From positions 17,856,001-17,920,000 of the forward strand of contig NC_083603.1 of NCBI RefSeq assembly GCF_029168945.1: a DNA stretch of 64,000 nt. The letters run 5' to 3'. The number at the start of each line of letters is the position of its first letter. Position 1 is the first letter of the stretch. The DNA comes from Cannabis sativa (Eukaryota; Streptophyta; Magnoliopsida; Rosales; Cannabaceae). The translations under genes and the position numbers were made by a program. The notes under the pieces are model-generated. The model was given only the letters and a program-made list of their open reading frames with translations. It did not search any database and was not told the DNA's origin. Positions 47,661 through 59,203 of this stretch are shown piece by piece.

Positions 47661-48939
47661 TAATTGGCTATATTTTCACCAAGGCCCTAGATTCAAGTTG
47701 TTTTGACTCCCTCAGAAATTTTTTGGGGGTTTGCATTGTCTAAGTCTTTTCATTTTGTTCTCAAGTTTGTCCAAAATTTTTGAGTAGTTCTTATCTTTTA
47801 TTCTTAGTTGACAAAACATGCTTATGCTTTTGGATTATATTTAGCTTTGTGTCTTGTACTCTTCATACTTTTGAGGTTGAGTTAAAAGATTCAAATTACT
47901 TATTTATGTGTGATGGGGATTACATAAAGAATTTATACAGAGTTGAGCAATTTTTTGTTTCAATTTCTTCTCAGGCCCCTTGCTGGAATAGAGCTACCCA
48001 TACTGAGGTGTGAAAGCCATCTTTTAAGTAAGCTGGAACTTTGTCATTAAGAGTTATGAAGAGGATGCACTACCATAGAAAAGGGCCACCTTCAGTATAG
48101 TGTGATAGCATCCAGTTGCGAGATCAAATTGAAAAAGAAGAAAAATGAAAAGCATGCCAAGGACAATGATCCTATTTTCACTACACACAGCAATGTCTGA
48201 CAAGTGTGTACCAGTTTGTAAGTCTCCTCTACTAAAATTAAACAAAAATTCCAATCACATTTTATGTATCTTGTCTATTTTCTCTCAACATTTGGTAAGT
48301 ATGGTTAGTATTTGAGATACTAAATTTTTATTATCTTAAAAACATAACATTTGTATTTGTCCCTTTTATGATTCAAGAAAAGATGCATGCTCTAGAATAA
48401 CTTGATTTTTTTTTTTGTATAAATCTTTCTAGTTTTTTTGTTTATTCGAAAATTAATAAAAAAAAGTTATGTGACTTGACTTATAGGCTAAGGAAATATT
48501 GTCCTTTGTATTTCTTGTGGTAAGTATCAACATATGCCCTAATTGGTTAATTCTGATGAATTTCCTTTTAAAATTTGATTTCTTATTAATTGTATTTTGT
48601 TTAATTTTTGGTCTTGATTGATTTTTCAGATTTAACTGATTTTTTTTATTGGAAAAATCTTAGTTTATTTTTGTTTTCTTTTTTATTTTATTGTGTGTTT
48701 CTTTAAAATTAATAAATAAATAAATGGGTGGATTTTTTTTCTTTAATAGAGGAAAATGAAGTTTTTTTTTTTTGTTCTCTTTTTAAAAATTTCAAATTAG
48801 TTTCCTTTTTGTTTTTTCTTCATATTCTTATTTATACCAGTTCATTTTTTATTTATTCTCACAATCTATCTCTTTCTACCCAATCTCTCTTCTCCTTGTT
48901 GTTCTCTCACTTCGTTTTAATTCTCTCTTTCAAAAATTC
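47661..48939 (+). other. Spacer between copia pol and the downstream ORF
   Basis: No convincing coding sequence. The last 100 bases (about 48850-48939) are pyrimidine-rich, with CTCTCTTCTCC and TTCTCTCTTTC, and resemble a plant 5' leader just ahead of the ATG at 48940. This hints that the next ORF uses its own promoter or a spliced transcript. Confidence 0.5.
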
Positions 48940-50600
48940 ATGGCTAAAATAAAGAATTTAAGGCATCCATGGAAGATTATTGATACAGAGATTGCTCCTT
49001 CAAATACCTCGTTTGTGGCGTCACAATCTCCTCCTGCTACTGCAATTGCCTCGATTCCAGTTGATTCATTGCCACCTCGGTGTGAATCAAAGAAAGCTTC
49101 AGTCAAGAAAGCTTCATCTTTAACTCCTTCTTCCAACAAGAGAGCACCTAAAACTCTTGCTCAAAAATCTGTGAGGCACACCCAATTGCCCAAGACTTCT
49201 AGGTATGGTTCAAAGTCTTCTTCTCCTTTTGCTGAGAGCTCTCCTTCTCGTGGTTCTCAGTCACCACTTGCTGCAACTGGTGATGCTTTAGCAGCATCAA
49301 CCCCAAAAGGTCCTTCATCTCAGACTCGTGCCCAGCAAGCTTCTCTTGAAAAGGAAGCATGAATCAAAAGGTGTCATGACATGCCTATTCCTACCACTAA
49401 AAGCTCAAGCTTAATTCTCCCTCAACCTCCTCGAGTAATGATGAAGAAGAAGATCCCATGGAAGTGTAATTTGGGGAATCTGATTCAAAAACTGAGTCTT
49501 TTTCATTTAATAAAGAAATTTCTATAGAAAATGATGTTGTCTCTTCTGAAAGTGAGGAATTCCCAATTAAAATTGAGGAAGATTTTGTTTATTTGGATCT
49601 TGAACCATCATTGCCAAAATCTATAGCAGTAACTTCTCGATCTACTTCTATAGTCAAAGCATCACCAGCAACAAAGAGAAAACAACATATAAAGAGCTCT
49701 TTCACTAGTAACCTCTCTTCCTCTCAAGCTGTAAATTTCATATTTTCTTATAATGACAATCAGTGTGATTGGAATTTATATGCTATCCCTAAGTTTAAAA
49801 ATGAAAGGAATCTTGATTTAAATGCTCATAGAGTTTATGACATTGTGAAGTATATTCAATATCGAAATTGGGAGGATACTTTAACTGGCTTTGAAGGTTA
49901 TGTTGATGGCATAGTTAACAAATTTTATGCTAATTTGATTGATGATTTGCTTGATAAAAAATATGAGTTTTTTGGTAAAGTTTATGTTCGCGACCATTGG
50001 TTTTCATTCACTGAAGATGAAATTGTCGAAGCCTTGAAACTGCCAAAAGGTGTGAAAAGTGATGAAGTGTCTATGGATCGTGATTGCATTTTTATTGAAC
50101 TCACTAGTGAACTAGTTGAATAGGTTGCTGGTCAAAGTGTTCGCATCACTAATCTCACTTATGACCAAGCCTCACTAATGCGATTTGCTCTTAGCAATTG
50201 GCTTCCAAACTCGAACAAGACAATGGTGTCTCAAGACTTGGCTTATCTTCTTTTTTGAATCACTACAGGGGCAAATATTAACTTGGCTTCTCTCATCATG
50301 GAGCAAATTGTTTCCTTCCGTAGAGGTAAAAAATGTAGCCACAAGCTTATTTTTCTTAACCTAATCTATAAGGTTCTTTCCTCTTAGAAGAACGTGGCCT
50401 ATTCAAATGAAGCTCTCGAGCCACCAGTCACTGGAACCATTTTTCAAACCTCAGAGTACTTTGGAGCTTTCCCTAAGCCTCGTAAGGCTTCTGTTGGGGC
50501 AACTCTCTCTACTGATGTTCCAAGTTCTAGTTCTGCTTCTATAGATGTGCAGGAAGTCATCTTGATGAACAATTACTTAGCTGCCATGGAGGAGATTTAG
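48940..50600 (+). pseudogene. Extra ORF downstream of copia pol (env-like / Transposase_32-type)
   Basis: Segment 1 (48940-49362, 140 residues) is Ser/Pro/Ala/Lys-rich and low in complexity. After a frame change, 49593-50123 encodes VNKFYANLIDDLLDKKYEF and then GKVYVRDHWFSFTEDEIVEAL. This resembles the plant-transposon domain Transposase_32 (motif FYANL ... VFVRG ... F). The same frame continues to 50600 with three stops (50121, about 50256, about 50386). In SIRE/Maximus-type copia elements an additional ORF sits between pol and the 3' LTR and has been called env-like. The order here (pol, spacer, ORF, purine tract) fits that plan. Function is unknown and the copy is dead. Confidence 0.7.
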
Positions 50601-50737
50601 CGAGAAATGTCCAAACAATTGTCCACCTTGATCAAGCTTTATGGGGCTTAAGTTTTGTGTTCTCTTTCCTTTACTTTAACTTATTTGATGTTTGTTTGTT
50701 GGACTTGTTTTCACTTCTTTTTGTCTTTGGCCCTTTC

Positions 50738-50760
50738 AGATAAACAAAAAGGGAGAGTAA
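50738..50760 (+). other. Purine-rich tract downstream of the env-like ORF
   Basis: AACAAAAAGGGAGAGTAATG resembles the AAAAAGGGGGAG tract repeated near the 3' LTR of SIRE-type copia elements. It may be one of those boxes rather than the functional primer. Confidence 0.5.
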
Positions 50761-51992
50761 TGGTTATTTCTTGTTTTCTATACTCAACTCTGAACCCTTC
50801 ATGGGGAGTAGAGGCTGGTGTTTATATTAAACTTCAGTTTAAAGTTTGCATTCTATTTCTATTTAATGATGTGTTTCTCAGGGGTAGTTTAATTGTATGG
50901 TTTTGCTAACTTTATTTTGTTGGTGTATATTACTTAAAAATATTTTAATTATCTAAAGTGCGAAATGGGAAGATTTTAAAGTCATTTTTTTAGCAAATTA
51001 GGTGTCAAAATATTTTTTTATATGTGATTTTCTTCTGCATTTGAACTGATTTATTTACATTGATTTCGTGCTTTTATTGCTCATTTTCTTCTTAGAAAAG
51101 ATTCCTTTTCAGTTGTCTCCTTTTTGTTTAGAGAACTTCTTGTAAGAGAATGAATTCTCTTATGGAAAGTTGTCTATGTTTGGTAACTTTGACTTTCCTC
51201 TTTCTCTTTAATGATTTTGGTTGTGTTTTGATAAGATTAGATCAAACATAATGTATTTGGCAAGTTTGAAGTCCATATTTATGATCTTGCTCTTTTTTTT
51301 GGAAAGTTTCCTTTCTGGTCCTACTCTGTTGCTGCAGAGTCCGATTCTGATGCTGCAAATCATGAATTTTTTAGGAAAGTGTTGTACAGTTGTGAAATCA
51401 AATTTGTACCTATCTCTAGGGTTGCTATGTTCCATACATATAACTAAGAGAACAGCCAATCGATTTAGCTCTTTTAGTTTTCATTTTTTCATATTTTCTT
51501 TTGTGAGGAGAGTGTTTTTTTGTGCGAACCTAGTTGTTCAGCTAGATTTTAATAATTATGTTATTGTTCTCTTATTCCTCTTAGGATCAGTTGAACAACT
51601 TGATTGAACAAGAGAAATGTCTTTGGGAGAAGAATTGTTCAAGCCTTACTTTGGGAAGAAGTAAGCACTCACACATCAAAGACGAAGAGAATTCGCAGTT
51701 TAGTGGTGTGTTGAAATCAGATTCATGAAGTGAATTACAAAGGATTACGACAAAGATTTAGAGGAACTCTAAACTTGTTTAAGTCAATTGTATTTGTAAT
51801 TGTTTGAGACTTTAGTAATTGATTTCATTTTCTAGGTGTGGACTCATGGAATAGGAGTGTTCAAAAGAACACTGATACCACGTATAATTCTCTTATGTCA
51901 AGTTTTTTTAAATTCTACAGTTATTTATTTCTTTTTGGTTCGTTACTGTAAATCTATGTTCTGCAGTCACAGAATTGCAATGTGTTGCTGCA
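50761..51992 (+). repeat. Probable decayed 3' LTR region of the SIRE-like element
   Basis: There is no gene. The stretch 51830-51900 (GTGTGGACTCATGG, then ACCACGTATAATTCTC) recalls the R/U5 part of SIRE LTRs, usually seen as ACCACGTAAATTC. I could not fix LTR ends, because the 5' copy is absent from the window. Confidence 0.4.
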
Positions 51993-52395
51993 GACTGTTA
52001 CAGTTGTGTTTTTACTATATTTATTAATTTTATTGGCATTTGTAAAAACTCGATTTTCCAAATATCTTCAATTATACTATTTAAATACATTCTTTAGCTA
52101 AAATAAGGAACAGAACTTGAAAAATTGAGCTTCAACCATAAAAAAATAACTCTCTATAATAGAGAATGGATAAGGAGCTTTCTAAATATAGGGAGACTGT
52201 TACAATTGTGTTTTGTTGTAATTTATTAATTTTATTGGCATTTGTAAAACTGAGTTTTTCAAACATCTCCAATTATACTCTTTAAACACACTCTTTAGCT
52301 AAAATAAGGAGTGGAACATGAAAAATTGAACTACAACCATAAAAAACAAAATAATAGAGAATAGATAAGAAACTTTCTAAATATAGAGAGCTCCT
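51993..52395. repeat. 202 bp tandem duplication
   Basis: Two diverged copies start at 51993 and 52195 (GACTGTTACA.TTGTGTTTT), sharing TTATTGGCATTTGTAAAA and ACTTTCTAAATATAG. The spacing of common words is 202 bp near the start, with small indels later. Nothing coding. Confidence 0.85.
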
Positions 52396-52542
52396 TATTA
52401 TTTTACTAAATTTTTTTAATAATATTTTAATCAACAACATTATTACATTTTTATTATTTTACAAAATAAATTTATATTTGACAAATTCAAATTAAAAAAT
52501 ATTATTAAAATAATCAAATACTAACTATAGTAGAGAGCATGG

Positions 52543-53086
52543 TTAGAGCAACAACAATAAAAATAACTCTCTATTTTAATTTTTGTAGATACTTTAGCTA
52601 AACAAATAAAGAATAATATCCATGGTAATGAAACAATCAAATAACTTTCTAAAAAATGGTATATAATGAGTGATTATTAACTTTGGTAAGACGACTCACA
52701 AGCTTCAAAAAATTTAAAGAACCATACTAAAAATACACTACAGTAGATGCTGTAAACTCTTTTTCTATTTTAAAGTTTCTTTAAAGTTTACTATTCACAC
52801 TCTACACTTATAGAATATTATTTATTGCTCTAAATATATTTTATTAATTGTTTTTTTTTTGTTTTAATAATTATTTTTTGTGTGGGGATGTGTGTACATA
52901 TTAATATTATATATTTGAAAATAAATAAAATATAATAAAAATTTAAAAAAGTAGGATTTTGGTGATATATTTTAAAGAAGTCGATATATAATGTAGTGTA
53001 AAAGTGTACTGTAAAATAAAAAAAAAAATAGAATTTTGTGATGTATTCTTTAGAATAGAGTAGAGATGTTGTTCGGAGTGCTCTAA
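52543..53086. mobile_element. MITE-like element with short terminal inverted repeats
   Basis: Starts TTAGAGCAACAACAATAA and ends with the complement of TTAGAGCACTCCGAACAAC. The interior is AT-rich with no ORF. I could not identify a clean target duplication, so the superfamily (hAT or Tourist-like) is open. Confidence 0.55.
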
Positions 53087-53258
53087 GGGGCATATATTAT
53101 TTGACTGTAGATAATATTAATGGATTCAAAATGCAAGAGAGGCTTACTTCGAAAAAAAAGAAAAAAAGTTTTTTATTTTTATATTTTAAAGTAGTTTTTT
53201 TTATATATATATATATATTTTTATAGAAATCTATGTAGTAACACACATAATAACTAAT

Positions 53259-54240
53259 GGGAATTTTGATTTTATATGCTTAAATAATTAAAAATTTTTA
53301 TTATTATACCAAAAATTTACACTATAAAAAAACTATACTTTTTTTTTCAAAACCCCAAAAATACCCCCCTCACAATTCTCTCTCTCTCTGCATCATCTCT
53401 CTCTCTCTCTCTATCTCTCTCAGCCAACTCTCTCTCTCTCTCTCTCTCTCAACTCACAGTCGACCCCAACGCCACCCGAACCCAAACCCCATCCCCATCG
53501 GACCCAAACGCCACCCACTCTCGGACCCAAACGCCACCCACGAAACCTTCGGCTGTGGGACTTTTCTTTTTTTTTTTTTTTTTTTCTTCGGATTTCGGAG
53601 AGAGGAAGAAAGAGGTCAGATGGTCGGACCGGGTCCGATGGGTCCGATTGGTCGGACCCATCGGACCCCAAGGTCCGACCAGCCGTGAAATTTTTTTTTT
53701 TTTTCTTTCTGCGATTTGAGAGAGAGAGGAAGAGAGTCGGACCTTGGGGTCCGATGGGTCCGATTGCTCGGACCCATCGGACCCCAAGGTCCGACCAGAC
53801 TGTGAAACTTTATTTTTTTCTTTCTGCAATTTGAGAGAGAGAAGAAGAGAAAGGTCCGATGGTCGGACCTTGGGGTCCGATGGGTCCGATTGCTCGGACC
53901 CCAAGGTCCGACCATCGGCTCTGAAACTTTTTTTTTTTTCTGCGATTTGAGAGAGAGAGGAAGAAAGAGTGGGTTTCGGTCCGAGAGTGGGTGGCGTTTG
54001 GGTCCGATGGGGATGGGGTTTGGGTTCGGGTGGCGTTGGGGTCGACTGTGAGTTGAGAGAGAGAGAGAGTTGGCTGAGAGAGATAGAGAGAGAGAGAGAG
54101 ATGATGCAGAGAGAGAGAGAATTGTGAGGGGGGGTATTTTTGGGGTTTTGAAAAAAAAAAGTATAGTTTTTTTATGGTTTAAGTTTTTTGTATAATAATA
54201 AAATTTTTTAATTATTTAAGCATATAAAATCAAATTTCCC
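53259..54240. mobile_element. Foldback element with long terminal inverted repeats and hairpin array
   Basis: 982 bp flanked by TAACTAAT at 53251-53258 and 54241-54248. The outer arms (about 53259-53560 and 53945-54240) are nearly perfect inverted copies, including GTCGACCCCAACGCCACCCG against its complement and CT/GA microsatellites. The centre holds about four copies of a 116-122 bp unit, marked by CTGC.ATTTGAGAGAGAGA near 53705, 53821 and 53938. Three of these enclose a strong stem built of GGTCCGATGGGTCCGATTG and its complement. There is no protein; the apparent ORFs are repeats. An 8 bp duplication suggests hAT or an atypical Mutator-like element. Confidence 0.85.
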
Positions 54241-54289
54241 TAACTAATTGAGTAATTTAAATCGTAACTCAAATCTATATAGCAATTCA

Positions 54290-55850
54290 TAGGAGAATTT
54301 TCATAAATATAGAAATTGAGGGTATAGTTTACTTTTTTTTTATAACATAAATAATTAATACAAAAAAAATATGGGATTAAAAAATAATTAAAGATTAAAA
54401 TATGAGAAAAAAATAATAAATAAATTTAATAAAACTTGTATTAATAAGTTCCGCCGGAAAAATTGTCGGTACCGGGAAAGTTAGTGTCGCCGAAAAAGTC
54501 ATAGTCGCTAGAAAAGTCACTATCGCCAGAAAAGTCACTGAAAAAATCACCTTAAGAAGATGTCTCAGATATAACTAAAAATAAAACCAGTTCTATAATA
54601 TAATGAATAAAACAAATAACTCAAACCGATTGTAATTGAAATATATCCGATTCTGTAACATAATGAATAAAAAAATAACACAAAATAACTCAAACCAGTT
54701 ATAATTAAAATAGAACTTGATCTATAACAGTGTTATAATGAATAAAAATAAATAACACGAAATAACTCGAACTATTTATAACTAAAATATAACATTATGA
54801 ATATAAATAAGTAACACGCAATGACTCAAACCGATTACAATTAAAAAACAAAGAGAAAATTAGTTCCTAAAATACTGAAATATAATTTAAAAACAAAACT
54901 AGTTCCACAACAAAATATTTTATAACACATAATACCCCATAAAATCGATTATAATTTTTTTTAAAAATAATAATGGGGATCAATTCCAAAAAATATTAAG
55001 GCATAAATATGAAAAGAATCGGTTCCATAAAAAAATAAATAAACACAAAGAAAAACATACAATAACTCAAATTTAATATAAAGAAACTGGTTTATATTTA
55101 TCAACTAGTTAAAAATTTGAGATAAAAAACTGATTCCGTAAAGCAACTAAGATAAAAACTCACACAAAAAACCAGTTAAATAAAGTAACTCAAACAAAAA
55201 TATCTATTCAACCATGCTCCAACTCACCAAATAATCACACACATACCATATTTCCCCCAAAAATATACATTCATTATGTTATATAACTGGTTCTATTTTA
55301 GTTATAACCAGTTTGATTTTATTTTATGTTATTTATTTTTATTCATTATAACACTGTTATGGAACTAGTTCTATTTTAATTATAACTGGTTTAAGTTATT
55401 TTGTGTTATTTATTTTTATTCATTATGTTACAGAACCGGTTATATTTCAATTATGACTGATTTGAGTTATTTTGTGTTATTAATTTGTTATTATTCATTA
55501 TGTAATAGAACCGGTTATATTTTTTGTTTATATCTGAGACATTTACTTCTGGTGACTTTTCCAGTGACTTTTTCAGCGACGATGAGTTTTCTGGCAATTT
55601 TTTCGGCGTCGCTAACTTTTTTGGCAACTTTTCTTACGCCGATGAATTTTCCAGCGAAACTTATTATTGTTTTACAAATATGAGATTTCTGTTTTTTTCT
55701 TACAAAAATATGGTATAAAAATCCCATATAAATGTAAGAAAATATATATAAAAAAAAAAACCATAACCCCATAGCATTATTTATTTATGTGATAAAAAAG
55801 TAAACTCTTATAATTTTCTCATACATTGTGTAATTTCTATCAATTTATAT
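54290..55850. mobile_element. Large inverted-repeat element with 75 bp internal tandem units
   Basis: The two halves are inverted copies. 54450-54560 (TTCCGCCGGAAAAATTG..., GTCTCAGATATAACTAAAA) pairs with 55540-55665 (its complement, TATATCTGAGACATTTACTT). Inside each arm a unit of about 75 bp (AATAACTCAAACCGATTGTA, then TAATGAATAAA) repeats several times. Outer ends near 54290 and 55845 are also similar in inverted orientation. ATAGCAATT / ATGGCAATT beside them could be a diverged 9 bp duplication. There is no transposase. It is probably a non-autonomous Mutator-like or foldback element. Confidence 0.65.
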
Positions 55851-55906
55851 GGCAATTATGGGACCAACTTAAACTGTAAAAATAATAAAAAAAATTAATA
55901 TATAAA

Positions 55907-56386
55907 GGTACCGTTTGATAACATTTTTGTATTCTAATTTTTTAATCACAAAATGAAAGTAAGATTTTTGTTTGTAAAAATTTTAATTTTGAAAAATAAA
56001 AGTGCGTTCTGTAGCAACTTTTTTTTTTTTTAATTTTAAAAGTAGAAAATAAAAGTGTATTCTGTAAAGTTCATTTTCATTTTTTTATTTTATTTAAGTC
56101 GGGTCTATGTTCGAGATCGGATTCAAGTTCGGGTCAGAGGTCGGGTTCAACGTCAAGGCTGTAGGGGAGATTTGGGTTCGGGTCTGATCGGAGTCTAAAA
56201 TATTGATTAAGAAAAAAAAATTATTTAAAAAAATATCAAAAGTGATTTTTTCTAAAAAAAAAATTGATTCTTAATTAAAAAATTAAAAAATAAAAATAAT
56301 TTTATAAAAGATATTTTAAAAAATATTTTCACTTTTAATTTTAAAAATAAAAACTTGATTAAAAAAATATTTACTAAACTAATTAA
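55907..56386. mobile_element. MITE, family M, copy 1
   Basis: It starts GGTACCGTTTGATAACATTT. Its full length matches the complement of 62364-62853, including a GC-rich core of GGGTTCGGGTC-type repeats at 56100-56195. It is flanked by AAA on both sides, a possible 3 bp duplication. Confidence 0.75.
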
Positions 56387-57968
56387 AAAAAAAATAATAA
56401 AAGGCAAGAGAGGCTATCTAGTATCTATTTTTAGGGAACGTCAAACCCAAACCCCAACTCCACCTCCACCTCCACCCAACCCAATACCAAGAGGGTCACA
56501 CTCACACACAGAGTCATGGTTTAGTCAAGGAATGGGGACCCACCAAGAAACCCCAAGTCAAAAAGTAGCTCGTTTCATGGGCCACACATGTGCAGCCTCT
56601 CACCATATATATTTAATAATTTACTATTTCCTCATTCAATCATTTCAAGAAGAATTGTTTTTTCTTCTCTTTCCTTTTTCTCTTCGAATACATTATCCGA
56701 AAAAAAAAAAATCATTATTTTTGTAATGTAAAAAATCTCGATATATACGAGTTTGAATACACAAACAAACAATAAGCATATATATAATATATGTTTACAA
56801 TAGCTTTAGTTAGGTTCTTTTAATAATGAGGTATATTCTTAATCTCTGTTGCCAAGATTACAAAAGCTAAGCTTAATGAACGTAAAAGAAGTAGGACATT
56901 GGTTCTTGCTTCTCTTTAAGATATAACCTTTAATGATATGGGACCCGTTTTAGTTAAAGATAATGAAGTAAGCCTTTTTCTACTTTACATGTTCGAGAGG
57001 AAAAGAATATGAAAACAACTCAAAACTCTTTGTGCAAATTCAACAATGGATGACACCCATTTGGGCAGAAAACTTCAGAGAGAAAAATGAAAAAGAACAA
57101 CCTGATAAGAAAATGAGAAATCAGCTGCAAAATACACAGATTTCAACCTTTTAATTTGTCGTTTTAACGTCGGAATCTTGAGCAGACAATAATAATTATA
57201 ACTATAAGCCAAAAAAATATTTTTATGATATGACCCAAAATAATATGAAACATATGTTTGTAAGTACTATCTCTTTTCAAAATAAATAATCAAATGGGAA
57301 CTAAAAACAAATAAATTAATTACAGCGTGGTAAATGTGTAGACTATTGAAAGAATTTCTAACTGAATATAAGCTATTACATTGACATAGAATAGAATAGA
57401 CTATTAATTCATTATATATATAAAACAAATTGTAAACATTATGATATGATGAAATATTTGTTGACACACAACAACGTATGTAAGAATATAAAGCTAAGGT
57501 GACGTGAGAACAATAAAACATAAGAATTGAAAATGCAAAATAACAATTTTTTCTAATATAATTATTACGTATAAGAAGATCCTGGTCGATAGTAAGTGTC
57601 CGTTAAATTAGTTTTGCATGATACAAGCTCGAGAAAGAGAAAAATAGTTTAGGATAAGTTGAAAAATACTTTTTTTTTATATCTATTAATCAAGAATACT
57701 TTTATGTTGTTTTTTTATTAAAATATAGCCACTTTTTTGAGTAGATTGCCTAATATACTTTTACTCTCTAATTAGGTTTAGCCTAAAGGGTCTAATGAGG
57801 ACATCATCCATAAAAGTAGGTATATTTAAAAATATATGAAAATAGAGGTAAAAATAAAAACAAGTTAAATAAAGTGGGTATACAATGTAATTTCCTCAAA
57901 TAGTTTTGTATCATACAACCTGTCTATATCGTTTGTTACATAATTAAATTTACATATCATTTATTCAA
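56387..57968. other. Intergenic stretch, no recognised gene
   Basis: I see no coding sequence with homology. 56430-56560 is relatively C-rich (CCACCTCCACCTCCACCC), and 56590-56700 resembles a plant promoter or 5' leader (CACCATATATATTTAATAA, then CTTCTCTTTCC). No protein start follows, so it may be the upstream part of a broken gene or a regulatory relic. Confidence 0.4.
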
Positions 57969-58924
57969 GAATAATTAGTATTTTTATCCTTGGATTTTCG
58001 GCACTATTTGATTTTGCCTCCTAAAATATATTTCTTTGTTAAAAATTTCTCCTAAAATATAACAGTTACATAATTATACTTTTCTGTTAGGTTTTATTTC
58101 TTAAACGGTTAAAAATTAGTACTTTTACTCCTGAACTTTGGCCAATACACATTTTTCCCCCTTTTATTAAAAAAAATTAAAATTTAAAAATTATAACATT
58201 TTATTAATTTTAAAAAAAAAATAATAGTAAAAATAAAAAGAATACTTGATAAAAAAATTAAATTAATTAAAACAAATTAATTTTACTTAAAAAAATAATT
58301 TTCAAACTTTATTTTATTTATAAACACGTATCTTAACAAATAAATTATAATAATTAAAAATTCAATAAAAATAGAAAATATTTCAAAAAAAAAAAAGGTT
58401 AGAAATCAAACTAAAATAATGTTATGTTTATTTAAACAAAATCTACATTTTTTGAGAAAAATTAAAATAGACTCAAGTTTGTTCTCGTAAAATATAGTTC
58501 TTACAAAAGTCAAATTTTTAATATATTTTTTTAATATGTAAATGATTTTTTTAATAAAAAATAAATGATATCTTAATTAAATAGATTAATTAGTTTTAAC
58601 ATTTTAATTTCTTTTTTTATTATCTTAATCATTTAAAATGATTTTTTTTAAGATCTAAACTAATTTTTTAAAGATTTACTAAAAAAAAAAAGAATTGAAT
58701 CTTTCTCATTTTTATTTTGATGGAGTACAATTTGATAATTGTCAAAGTTTAAAAAGCAAAATTGCTAATTTACAAAGATACGCCAGCATTTAAACAGAAT
58801 AATAGGACGGAACTTAACAGAAGGACTAAATTTCTGTAAAAGGAAAAGTTTAAGGGGATTCTTAAGCTGTATAATTTAGGAGGTAAAATTAATATTGTAA
58901 AAAATTCTGGGACAAATAATTATT
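57969..58924. mobile_element. Mutator-like MITE with 10 bp flanking repeat
   Basis: 956 bp flanked by ATTTATTCAA at 57959-57968 and 58925-58934. The ends are imperfect inverted repeats: GAATAATTAGTATTTTTATC at the left, and the complement AATAATTATTTGTCCCAG at the right, with further matching arms (TTTTGCCTCCTAAAATATA against TTTTACCTCCTAAATTATA). AT-rich interior without ORF. The flank length suggests a Mutator-type 9 bp duplication extended by chance. Confidence 0.75.
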
Positions 58925-59203
58925 ATTTATTCAACTATTAAATACAAATACACACTACCAAAATCCAATACTGATACCAAAATCCTATTATAGAGTTAAC
59001 ACACAATTTTTAATTTTTTATAAATCACACTAAAACATAATATCTATCTAACTATCAAAAACTAAAATATATAATGGGTTGAAAATAAAATGTTAAATAA
59101 AGCTCCTTATTTTATTGAAGATATTATCATTATTTATTTGTGATATCGTGTCAAAGAATATTTAAAAGCTGATCTTCTTTTATTTAAGGGATTTTTACAC
59201 TAA

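Noticed and set aside
53420..53904. Overlapping minus-strand ORFs of 83-151 residues
   Set aside because: They translate the GGTCCG hairpin array and CT/GA microsatellites. Composition is repetitive (SDPSDP, RKKKKK), and all frames are open only because the repeat lacks stops.
56355..56726. Plus-strand ORF of 123 residues
   Set aside because: It begins inside a MITE and has low-complexity poly-Pro and poly-Lys ends. The middle has no recognisable domain.
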